This document shows positions 17,616 to 25,065 of a DNA stretch of 64,000 bases, in pieces. This stretch comes from Paenibacillus sp. Root52 (GTDB lineage: Bacteria > Bacillota > Bacilli > Paenibacillales > Paenibacillaceae), in NCBI RefSeq assembly GCF_001426865.1, contig NZ_LMFO01000029.1, positions 471,335-535,334 on the forward strand, written 5' to 3'. Made by a program: the position numbers and the translations under genes. The first letter of the stretch is position 1; each line of letters opens with the position of its first letter. The notes below the pieces were generated by a model. It saw only the letters and a list, made by a program, of their open reading frames with translations. It was not told the origin of the DNA and made no database searches.

Positions 17616-19751
17616 ATGCTGCAATCATTAGAAGCCATTCAATTATTCAGATCAGAACACATCATAGAGGCAGAGCAGCAGCCCTGGCTGAAACTGCTTG
17701 TGGAAGCAGAGCAAGTGAACATTAATCTTGAACGTATTCATTCGATAGCGGAGCTTGAAGAAACGAATCTCGTTTTGGATTATGTGGAACGCACGCTTCA
17801 GGTGCTGGATCGACTTGAAGTGTCGTTTTGGGTGCGTGAAATTGTGGAGGAAGTGCTGGCTTGGTCAGAAATTGCTAAAGCGGGATCGATGAACCAACGC
17901 CGTGCTTGGCAGAGAGCGGGTATCAATCTATTCGTGCATAACATCGGTTCTGCACAATTGTACGATCTGTACCACAGCAAGGGTCACAACACCAATCATC
18001 ACACGACACGATATGAGATTATTCGAACGCTAATTGCAACCCACGGACTCGTGGGTCAGTATATCCGTGGGGAAATTCCTTTTGCTGAGAACACACCGCT
18101 GCATGCGTTTATTACAAAAGGGTGGCTGTCAGAGAATGAGCTTCATACCATACTCATGACATTGAACGAATGCATTATTGCTGGCGTTAATTCTGAATTG
18201 TGGCAACAGGTGGGTAGCGAAGTGCAAGAAATTATAGGCTGGGTTGTGACGGAGCCAGATCATCCGGATTGGGCAATGAAGGAGCGGTTGTCTCGTTTGA
18301 GAAGTGCTTCAATCCGCAGAGGTGAGGATGTATATTCCGCTTATCAAGCAATACAAGCTGAGTGGGATATAGAACAGGCACTATTGCCATTAGAACACCG
18401 AACCTTGTGGTATGTAGAGTCCGCGTTGCAGGACTTTTCATTGCAGGAGATGATTAAGGTTCTGCTGCTGACCATACATCGAGTCCCGATCCAATCACTA
18501 GCGCCTAATGTTACCACGCCTACCGACGAACGTCCTGTTTCGCTAGTTCAACACATTAGCTTCGAACCCTTGATGAACAGCATGTATTACGACTACAAAG
18601 GCGTTAAGAAACTGAATGTGTATAAGAAAAGAATGATTGAAAAGTATCTGGATCAGTGGTCATGGGCGCAGATTGAATCAGATCAAGAGATCGTATATCC
18701 TCATTTGACTCATCGGGTAGAGCACAATCCTGAATTACCGGATACCGTATTTGTGAATTTTGAATTTTCGCCGGCTGCCGAGAAGTTAATTGCCTTCTGT
18801 ATTGAAGCAGAGAAATCACCCTTGTATGACAAGGCTGTGCTGCTGTTATTTGATCTGTTTGGATTACGGCGTGATGCTTATGATCGATTTCATAATGAAG
18901 AGACGTATCTTGCAGATATGAATAGCTCGGGTGACTACAAAAAAGTTCTGCTCGATTATATGGTAGGCAAACGGGTGTTAGATATCGGCCCAGGTGGTGG
19001 GGTATTACTGGACTTGATTGAACAGGAGAAGCCTGAGCTGGAGCCGATTGGAATTGATATCTCAACAAATGTAATTGAAGCGTTAGAGCGTAAGAAGCAG
19101 CTGGAAGGTCATCGCTGGCAGGTCATGAAAGGGGATGCACTTCAGTTGCATCAATACGTACAGCCAGGGACGGTGGATACTGTAATTTTCTCATCGATTC
19201 TACATGAATTGTATTCCTATATTGAACAGGATGGTCGAAAATTCAATCAGGATACGGTGATTGCTGCTCTTCAAAGCTCGTTTAACGTGTTATCTCCTGG
19301 TGGGCGCATCCTTATCCGTGATGGCATCATGTCCGAACCTGTAGATCAGATGCGTCGCATTCGGTTTCTTGAGCCTGACGGGATACGTTGGTTGGAACGA
19401 TATACGCAGGACTTCCAAGGACGGAAGATAACGTATGAAGCATTGTCTGAGGATGAGGTGCTGCTTCCGATCAATGATGCGATGGAGTTTCTGTACACAT
19501 ACACTTGGGGTGAGGAAGCCTATGTGCACGAGATTCAGGAGCAATTTGGCGTATTTACACCATCTGCCTACGAGCAATGTATTCGTGAGGCGTTGGGCGA
19601 TGAAGCGCAGATCATTACATTGCAGCATTTCCTGCAACAGGGATACACAGAAGCACTTAGCGGACGAATTGAATTCATGGATGAACAAGGGCGTGAGACT
19701 TCACTGCCAGATAGCACCTGCCTAATCGTGATCGAGAAGAGAAGGGATTGA
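17616..19751 (+). CDS. Large protein with C-terminal class I SAM methyltransferase domain
   Basis: 711 residues. The C-terminal half has a Rossmann methyltransferase: motif I RVLDIGPGGGVLLDL (about 452-466), the acidic residue in IGIDIS (near 480), GDALQL (near 508), VDTVIFSSILHELYSY (520-535) and LSPGGRILIRDG (about 563-574). The first 400 residues are helical and match no domain I know; they contain FVHNIGSAQLY and HHTTRYEIIRTLIATHGLVGQYIRGE, a His-rich conserved-looking core. A Lys/Tyr-rich joint (YYDYKGVKKLNVYKKRMIEKY) links the halves. The start is ATG 17616, behind GAGGTG. The next gene begins seven bases after its stop. The substrate is unknown. Confidence 0.8.
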   Translation: MLQSLEAIQLFRSEHIIEAEQQPWLKLLVEAEQVNINLERIHSIAELEETNLVLDYVERTLQVLDRLEVSFWVREIVEEVLAWSEIAKAGSMNQRRAWQRAGINLFVHNIGSAQLYDLYHSKGHNTNHHTTRYEIIRTLIATHGLVGQYIRGEIPFAENTPLHAFITKGWLSENELHTILMTLNECIIAGVNSELWQQVGSEVQEIIGWVVTEPDHPDWAMKERLSRLRSASIRRGEDVYSAYQAIQAEWDIEQALLPLEHRTLWYVESALQDFSLQEMIKVLLLTIHRVPIQSLAPNVTTPTDERPVSLVQHISFEPLMNSMYYDYKGVKKLNVYKKRMIEKYLDQWSWAQIESDQEIVYPHLTHRVEHNPELPDTVFVNFEFSPAAEKLIAFCIEAEKSPLYDKAVLLLFDLFGLRRDAYDRFHNEETYLADMNSSGDYKKVLLDYMVGKRVLDIGPGGGVLLDLIEQEKPELEPIGIDISTNVIEALERKKQLEGHRWQVMKGDALQLHQYVQPGTVDTVIFSSILHELYSYIEQDGRKFNQDTVIAALQSSFNVLSPGGRILIRDGIMSEPVDQMRRIRFLEPDGIRWLERYTQDFQGRKITYEALSEDEVLLPINDAMEFLYTYTWGEEAYVHEIQEQFGVFTPSAYEQCIREALGDEAQIITLQHFLQQGYTEALSGRIEFMDEQGRETSLPDSTCLIVIEKRRD

Positions 19752-19758
19752 CACATGC

Positions 19759-20340
19759 ATGAGCAACGATGTCTTGACGACGTTGTATTTTGTAAGACAC
19801 GCAGAATCCGAGTATGTGGAAGGGCTAGAACGTGAACGTGGATTGACAGAACAAGGTAAGCATGATGCCGAGACGGTCTCATGCTTACTTCTTCATGAGA
19901 GTATTAATCTATTTTATTCAAGTCCATATAAGCGCGCGCTGGATACCGTTCAAAGGCTGGCAGGCGAAGTGGGAGCTGAGATCGTAACCATTGAAGACTT
20001 GCGTGAGCGTGCGCTATCCAGTTCCAATGTGCGGCATACCAACTTTCAATCAGCTAAGCGTAAGCTGTACGAAGATCGCTCATTCGCCTTTCCAGGTGGT
20101 GAATCCAGCATTCAAGCTCAGCAGCGTGCAGTTCAAGCAATATCAGACATCTTGGAACGGCATTCTGGGCAAAAGATTGTGATCGGCACACATGGGGATG
20201 TAATGACCCTGATCTTCAATTATTATGACGAATCCTATGATTATGGCTTCTGGGGAAGCACCTCGATGCCAGATATTTATAAGCTGGAGTTTAATAAAGA
20301 TCATAAGCTCATGTACGTAAGTCGGTTATGGGAGCCCTAA
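19759..20340 (+). CDS. Histidine phosphatase (phosphoglycerate-mutase-like)
   Basis: A 193-residue member of the branch-1 histidine phosphatase superfamily. The catalytic RHG-type motif reads FVRHAES (residues 11-17). YSSPYKRALDTVQ carries the second Arg, the acid residue is in the ERALSSS region, and the second catalytic His lies in VIGTHGDVM. Such enzymes remove phosphate from small molecules or sugars. The start is ATG 19759; the AAGGGA at 19742-19747 gives a usable ribosome site inside the end of the methyltransferase gene. The seven-base gap implies co-transcription. The kinase two genes upstream could supply its substrate, but this is inference. Confidence 0.87.
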   Translation: MSNDVLTTLYFVRHAESEYVEGLERERGLTEQGKHDAETVSCLLLHESINLFYSSPYKRALDTVQRLAGEVGAEIVTIEDLRERALSSSNVRHTNFQSAKRKLYEDRSFAFPGGESSIQAQQRAVQAISDILERHSGQKIVIGTHGDVMTLIFNYYDESYDYGFWGSTSMPDIYKLEFNKDHKLMYVSRLWEP

Positions 20341-20366
20341 TACTTAGAAGTAGAGAGGAGATAGTA

Positions 20367-21035
20367 ATGAAAACTACATTTCTTAATCATACATACACCA
20401 TCGAAGATATAGACGTTTCACCTTTACAGGGGCAAACCTATTGCATATTTGATCTCGAAGGAACTGGTATTCTACCTGATCGAGAAAGTGTGACGCAATT
20501 TGGAGCGATGTTATTCAACAATCGTGACCAACTACATGAGACATTCTCGACATTATCACGTGCAGAAAAACCGATTCCGCAAGCCGTTGCGCAATTAACG
20601 GGCATTACCAATGAGGATATGATAACGGCTCCCTCATTTATAGAAGCCTTTCATGCCTTTACCGATTTCATCGGAGATCGTGTGCTTGTAACACAAGCGG
20701 GATATGAATATGATTTGCCGATTTTAAGACGTCATTGTGAGCTGTATGGACTGCCGATGTTTAACAATGATGTGCTGGATACCAAAGCTATGTTTACATA
20801 CATCCATCCTGAGATAACGGAAGTGATCTCTACGGATTTCCTGATTCAATACTATAGCTTGCATACAGAAGGCATTCAGAGACATGATGCACTCGCAGAT
20901 TGTACCATTATCGCACTCATATTCGAACGTATTTTAGAAGAATACCGGGTGCTTGGTTTGAACGAATTTACAGCCGATCCTGCTCGCTCAATGAAAAGAT
21001 TTGTCATACCAGAGATGTATCTGAATGATAACTAG
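20367..21035 (+). CDS. DnaQ-like DEDDh 3'-5' exonuclease
   Basis: 222 residues from ATG 20367 (MKTTFLNHTYTI), behind AGAGAGGAGA; an earlier in-frame ATG overlaps the phosphatase end. All acidic positions of the DEDDh family are present: Asp and Glu in FDLEGTG (near 29-31), Asp in YEYDLPIL (near 116), and the His-x4-Asp pair in RHDALADC (near 170-175). The PIPQAVAQLTGITNEDM block is typical of DnaQ/PolC-type exonucleases. It degrades DNA or RNA from the 3' end. It lies 26 bases after the phosphatase. A stand-alone exonuclease in such a cluster is unusual for plain metabolism. Confidence 0.87.
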   Translation: MKTTFLNHTYTIEDIDVSPLQGQTYCIFDLEGTGILPDRESVTQFGAMLFNNRDQLHETFSTLSRAEKPIPQAVAQLTGITNEDMITAPSFIEAFHAFTDFIGDRVLVTQAGYEYDLPILRRHCELYGLPMFNNDVLDTKAMFTYIHPEITEVISTDFLIQYYSLHTEGIQRHDALADCTIIALIFERILEEYRVLGLNEFTADPARSMKRFVIPEMYLNDN

Positions 21036-21051
21036 GGGACGAACTGAAGTG

Positions 21052-21972
21052 ATGAACCAACTGACGATGAGAAGTGCTGGATGGATCTTTTTTGTGTCCT
21101 ATGTCATGGGCATTTTGTTCACGGCGTGGATTAGTTCGAAAGGCAGTCCACATCACGATAATCTAATGTTATTTCTCGCATATGTAGCAGTTGGTCAAAT
21201 CGTACTCAACGTGATACCAGCTGTGATCTGGTGTCGATACCGAAAAATATCTCTTCGAACTGCATTTAGGCTACATAAAGTTTCTTTGCGGAATATCATC
21301 CTGTCTTTGTTGATATTTGCTCTAAGTCAGATTATCTTGCTGTTTTTCCACCAGATTACCGAGGTTGTCTCTCAATGGTTAGGGGTTTCTTATGCAACAT
21401 CGCATTATCCGATTGCGGACTCTCTGTTTTCCTTAGGTATTCTCTTATTAAGCATCGGGATCATTCCTCCGATCTGTGAAGAGTTGTTGTTTCGGGGCGT
21501 TTTGCTGAGCGGTTATGGCAAACGGGGGTTGTGGTTCGCAGCAATGGTTAGTTCTTTTCTGTTCGCTTTGTTCCACGACAACCCCTACCGATTAATTGAA
21601 CTATTCGGAGCGGCCCTGGTTTCAGCTATCATCGTCATTCGCTCAGGCTCCATCATCCCAGGCATTATTGTTCATATGATCACGAACTCCACGTATGTAA
21701 TTAGCTCATACATCCAGGGAGGAGATATGCTGGAGGGGATTACTACTTCTGAAGGACCGAGCCTATCCATTCTGCTGTTGACGGGTTTTGCCTCATTCAT
21801 TACTTTCATGATCTGCAGATGGTTATATACTCGGTTTGATCATCCTGAGACGGGAGTAAGAGCGAAGAGGGCTGGTGCTACTGCCGGAATCCGTTCGTTG
21901 GCTTGGATTATACCGATCCTGCTATCTATAGTCGTGTTTGTTATCAAGTTTTGGATAGGACAATCTGCTTGA
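21052..21972 (+). CDS. CPBP-family intramembrane metalloprotease
   Basis: 306 residues from ATG 21052 (MNQLTMRSAGWIFF); an in-frame ATG at 21025 inside the previous gene is an alternative. About eight hydrophobic segments are present. The three CPBP (CAAX protease and bacteriocin-processing) motifs are intact: EELLFRG near residue 143, FALFHDN with its His near 177, and HMITNSTY near 208. Members process prenylated or membrane proteins, or act in bacteriocin immunity and processing. The gene overlaps or abuts the exonuclease and closes the cluster before the terminator at 22000-22026. Its substrate cannot be read from the sequence. Confidence 0.86.
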   Translation: MNQLTMRSAGWIFFVSYVMGILFTAWISSKGSPHHDNLMLFLAYVAVGQIVLNVIPAVIWCRYRKISLRTAFRLHKVSLRNIILSLLIFALSQIILLFFHQITEVVSQWLGVSYATSHYPIADSLFSLGILLLSIGIIPPICEELLFRGVLLSGYGKRGLWFAAMVSSFLFALFHDNPYRLIELFGAALVSAIIVIRSGSIIPGIIVHMITNSTYVISSYIQGGDMLEGITTSEGPSLSILLLTGFASFITFMICRWLYTRFDHPETGVRAKRAGATAGIRSLAWIIPILLSIVVFVIKFWIGQSA

Positions 21973-21999
21973 TAAGAGTGATTTGATTAAATAAAATAA

Positions 22000-22026
22000 A
22001 GGCTATCAGAACCTACCTGATAGCCT
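22000..22026. terminator. Bidirectional terminator between CPBP protease and tetR
   Basis: AGGCTATCAG (22000-22009) pairs perfectly with CTGATAGCCT (22017-22026). On the minus strand it is followed by TTTATTTTATTT, which favours termination of the tetR-MFS operon. Confidence 0.82.
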
Positions 22027-22093
22027 AAATAACCGTATGTCTGTTTACTAAACTTTTCAGACTCAAATATCTTTATTCGGTAAGTCCTCTAAG

Positions 22094-22729
22094 TTAGTCC
22101 TCATTACAAGCGTAACGCAACAGCATGCCCACCAATTGCTCCGTCATTTGCTCATTCGGTGGAGAAAGTTCAGTTGAACGCCGTGTGACCATCTTCTGAA
22201 GTGCACCCATCATCACCGTGAATATAAACTGAGCAAGCTGAAGTAGAGAAGAGGCATGCTTAATGCTGCCGTCAGCGACCCCTGCATTAAGCACATCTAA
22301 CAGAAAGTGATTTTCTTTACCCATCTGATTGAATCGATCATACGTTTCTCTCAATTCAGGAGTGAAATCATACACCTCATAGTTGATGTCAAATAGTTGA
22401 ATGAATCGGATATGATCCGGATGGTTCCGCGCAAAGCTGATCCAGGCATGAAGCATGGCTTCGAGCTGTTCACGACCATTTAACTCTGTACTGCCTGAGA
22501 GACTAACATGATCCGTTAAATTCACAACCAATTGCATTTGAATAGTGAGAAGCAGCTCATCGAGCGACTGAAAGTGCTTATAAAAGGTTACGCGGCTTAG
22601 CTCTGCCTTGGAGCAAACGTCCTTAATCTTCACCTGAAGCAGTCCGTGCTTCAAAAAGAGCTCTTTGCCTGCTGCGATCAGGTCATCACGATGTTTATTT
22701 CTAATCTGTTGATGCCAGTTTTCATTCAC
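22094..22729 (-). CDS. TetR-family transcriptional regulator
   Basis: 211 residues if it starts at GTG 22729 (VNENWHQQIRNKHRDDLI). That start overlaps the MFS stop by eight bases, and AAAGGA lies about 13 bases upstream; a longer ATG start inside the MFS gene looks less natural. The HTH is KDVCSKAELSRVTFYKHFQSLDELLL (about 36-61). A ligand-binding helical domain follows, with an Asp/Tyr-rich stretch (FDINYEVYDFTPE). It is co-transcribed with and translationally coupled to the efflux permease, so it probably represses that operon at the palindromes near 23944-23976. The inducer is unknown. Confidence 0.86.
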   Translation of the reverse strand: MNENWHQQIRNKHRDDLIAAGKELFLKHGLLQVKIKDVCSKAELSRVTFYKHFQSLDELLLTIQMQLVVNLTDHVSLSGSTELNGREQLEAMLHAWISFARNHPDHIRFIQLFDINYEVYDFTPELRETYDRFNQMGKENHFLLDVLNAGVADGSIKHASSLLQLAQFIFTVMMGALQKMVTRRSTELSPPNEQMTEQLVGMLLRYACNED

Positions 22730-23924
22730 TAGTAGTTTGTAATCCTTTCTTGGACCGACGTGCATTGAGCGTTAGCGATAGTGCAGCAAGAAGCATAATT
22801 GCACCAAAAATATACGGGAAGTTCAAGTTTTTGTCAAACAATAGTCCTGCAACAAGTGGCCCAAATACAGTACCTAAACTGGAATACGTCGTATTTAAAC
22901 CCGAAGCGTATCCTTGTCGATCCCCGGCGTTTTTGGAAATGAGTGTACTGACTGACGGCCGTAAAAATGCATTAAAAGCAAAAAATAACGCAGAAGCGAA
23001 CAAGAGATACACTAAGTTGACCTTAATTAACATAAGTAGTAGTGCAATCGGCGCCATAATTAGAGAGAGTCGAATAAGCTTGATTTCGCCGATTCTTCGC
23101 ACTGACCAATCAAGCAGCCAGATCTGAACGACGATACCAATGATGGCTCCCATGGTAATAATAATGGAGATCGTTGCAGCGTCGAAGCCATATTTTTGCT
23201 CTGCAAAAAGAGAGAATACAGTCTCATAACTCATCAGACCAAAGGTCATCACGAGAAGCAGAAGCAAATACTTGAAGTAAGGAACTTGAAATGAGCTCCA
23301 GATGTGCTTGCCCAGATGATTACCTTTCTCCTTCGTCTGAGGAAGGGTTCTTTTCTCCGGAGGTAATGTCTCTGGCAGAAGTAGAGTAAGCATACCTGCG
23401 ACAAGCCCCAGACCAGCCGCGAAGAAATAGGGCATACGAATGCCCATCTCAGCGATGAAGCCGCCAAGACCAGGTCCGAGAACCATACCCAGATTCATGG
23501 CTGCACCGAAATAGCCCATCCCTTTGGCACGCGTCTCTGGGGTCGTAATATCGGCGACATATGCGAGGTTGGCTGGAACCATCAAGCCTAAGCTGATTCC
23601 ACCAATAAAACGTGCGATGTATAGAAGCGGCAACGACGTGGATAGGGCAAATATGATATCCGAAACAACGGAGAGAAACATGCCGGCAATGATTAATTTT
23701 TTGCGACCAAAGCGATCAGCCCATTGTCCACCAAGCGGTGAAAATAAAAATTGAGCCGCCCCAAAGGCAGCTACCAAAAATCCAGCGACTGTACCTCCCG
23801 CATGAAATAACTTCAAATACTCTGGCAATATGGGGATAAGCATACCCTGCCCTAATAAAGCGATAAACAGATTTAACATTAGAATCAAAAGCGGGAAACG
23901 AACAGATTTTGGCAATGTACCCAT
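22722..23924 (-). CDS. MFS multidrug efflux permease (NorA/Bmr-like)
   Basis: A 400-residue, 12-segment major facilitator of the DHA1 drug:H+ antiporter group. Motif A reads GGQWADRFGRKKLIIAG (about 62-78), and the antiporter motif C lies in GMVLGPGLGGFIAEMG (about 144-159). The N-terminal LNLFIALLGQGMLIPILPEY is close to Bmr/NorA. It exports cationic or hydrophobic compounds from the cell. The start is ATG 23924, behind AAAGGAG. The paired TetR regulator follows with overlapping ends. The divergent methyltransferase at 24037 shares its 112-base upstream region. Confidence 0.88.
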   Translation of the reverse strand: MGTLPKSVRFPLLILMLNLFIALLGQGMLIPILPEYLKLFHAGGTVAGFLVAAFGAAQFLFSPLGGQWADRFGRKKLIIAGMFLSVVSDIIFALSTSLPLLYIARFIGGISLGLMVPANLAYVADITTPETRAKGMGYFGAAMNLGMVLGPGLGGFIAEMGIRMPYFFAAGLGLVAGMLTLLLPETLPPEKRTLPQTKEKGNHLGKHIWSSFQVPYFKYLLLLLVMTFGLMSYETVFSLFAEQKYGFDAATISIIITMGAIIGIVVQIWLLDWSVRRIGEIKLIRLSLIMAPIALLLMLIKVNLVYLLFASALFFAFNAFLRPSVSTLISKNAGDRQGYASGLNTTYSSLGTVFGPLVAGLLFDKNLNFPYIFGAIMLLAALSLTLNARRSKKGLQTTSE

Positions 23925-23943
23925 GAACGTATATTTCTCCTTT

Positions 23944-23960
23944 GTTTACACAGTGTTAAC
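23944..23960. promoter_or_regulatory. Candidate operator 1 for the TetR regulator
   Basis: GTTTAC (23944-23949) and GTTAAC (23955-23960) form an imperfect inverted repeat immediately upstream of the MFS gene, beside the better palindrome at 23962-23976. Confidence 0.45.
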
Positions 23961-23961
23961 C

Positions 23962-23976
23962 TTTACGATATGTAAA
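23962..23976. promoter_or_regulatory. Candidate operator 2 for the TetR regulator
   Basis: TTTACGATATGTAAA is a perfect TTTAC/GTAAA inverted repeat with a five-base centre. It lies between the MFS gene (minus strand) and the methyltransferase (plus strand). A TATAAT at 23991-23996 faces the methyltransferase, so binding here could control both directions. Confidence 0.55.
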
Positions 23977-24036
23977 CCATAGTAATGCAGTATAATTGAT
24001 TTTGTAAATCATTTTTTTGGGGAAGGATGAGCTTTA

Positions 24037-24777
24037 TTGATCAACCATAACAACCTTGAAGAGTACCGAGATCCGATGAATTATGACCTTGAGTTCGGCG
24101 GTGAGACGAACAAACACGATTTTTATCTGGAGATGGCAAGATCTAATCCTGGGAAAGTGCTAGATCTCGCTTGTGGTACGGGCATGACAACGATTCATCT
24201 GGCTCGTGCAGGGATCAATATCACTGGTGTAGATATAGCTGCCTCAATGCTGGCATATGCAAGTGTAAAGGCTGAAGGTCTGCCGGTGGAGTTTATTGAG
24301 GCGGACGCTCGCACTTTCGAATCCGATCAGTGTTATGCAATGATCTATTTGACAGGGAACGCGTTTCAGGCATTTTTGAGCGGTGAGGATCAGAAGGCAT
24401 TACTACATACCGTTCACGAACTTTTGGAGCCGGGTGGTCTGTTTGTTTTTGAAACACGTAATCCTGAGGGCAGTGATCTAAGTAATGAAGGGGAAGAGAG
24501 CTGGGGAACATTCGTCGATATCGATGGGGTTACAGTTAAGGTATCTGGAACCCAAACGTATGATGCAGCCAACCAGATCATGCATTGGGTCACAATTCGA
24601 GATTGGGGTTCTAGGCAAACAACTTCACGAATCGCTTGTCGCTTTACAGACAATGCTACACTTCATGATCTGCTGGCGAGTCAAAACTTTACTATTGAAC
24701 ATCAATATGCGGACTGGGATAAAACGCCTTTTACCCCGCTGGATTCATCCATTGTTAGTGTTTGTCGCAAAAATTAG
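24037..24777 (+). CDS. Class I SAM-dependent methyltransferase
   Basis: 246 residues. The start is taken as TTG 24037, seven bases after GGGGAAGGATGA; the first in-frame ATG (24076) has no ribosome site. Motif I is VLDLACGTGMTTIHLA (about 45-60), the acidic residue is in GVDIAASML (near 69), then EADARTF (near 89), a post-I YLTGNAFQAFLS and LEPGGLFVFETRNP. It resembles small-molecule or ubiquinone/menaquinone-type methyltransferases (UbiE-like Methyltransf_25). It is divergent from the drug-efflux operon and may respond to the same operator. The substrate is unknown. Confidence 0.85.
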   Translation: MINHNNLEEYRDPMNYDLEFGGETNKHDFYLEMARSNPGKVLDLACGTGMTTIHLARAGINITGVDIAASMLAYASVKAEGLPVEFIEADARTFESDQCYAMIYLTGNAFQAFLSGEDQKALLHTVHELLEPGGLFVFETRNPEGSDLSNEGEESWGTFVDIDGVTVKVSGTQTYDAANQIMHWVTIRDWGSRQTTSRIACRFTDNATLHDLLASQNFTIEHQYADWDKTPFTPLDSSIVSVCRKN

Positions 24778-24798
24778 ATCGCAAATCAAGAATGACGG

Positions 24799-24821
24799 AG
24801 TCGCCGATGGCGGCTTTATTT
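24799..24821 (+). terminator. Rho-independent terminator
   Basis: AGTCGCC (24799-24805) pairs with GGCGGCT (24809-24815), with one G-U and a three-base loop, then TTATTTA. Confidence 0.72.
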
Positions 24822-24832
24822 AGTTTCAGCAT

Positions 24833-24941
24833 ACAAACCTTCATAAGCATCCACTTATCTCGGCTGAGTCCTATATTCGACGCTAAGATCCCGCCAGGTA
24901 TCCTTCGTAATCAAAAGCGTACTTTTTTGAACAACCTCTTA
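24833..24941. repeat. Intergenic repeat family 1, copy C (inverted relative to copy A)
   Basis: The end TCGTAATCAAAAGCG (24905-24919) plus ACTTTTTTGAACAACCTCTT (24921-24940) is the reverse complement of the left end of the 9545 element. Homology continues leftwards to about 24833. The other terminus is missing, so this copy is truncated. Confidence 0.72.
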
Positions 24942-25065
24942 CATAGAAAATACTCAAGCAGATGTCCTTGATTGCAGGAGTGCGACATATCTTAGAGTGA
25001 AGGACGATTCGCAAGGGTCAAATGCCTTTAAGCACAGCCATATCATGGCAGATGGGAGAGCTGTA

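Noticed and set aside
18604..19068. 154-residue frame opposite the large methyltransferase
   Set aside because: Antisense to methyltransferase motif I, low-complexity Ser/Gln composition and no ribosome site.
24485..24823. 112-residue plus-strand frame overlapping the 24037 methyltransferase
   Set aside because: It is in a second frame of a well-supported gene and runs into the terminator.
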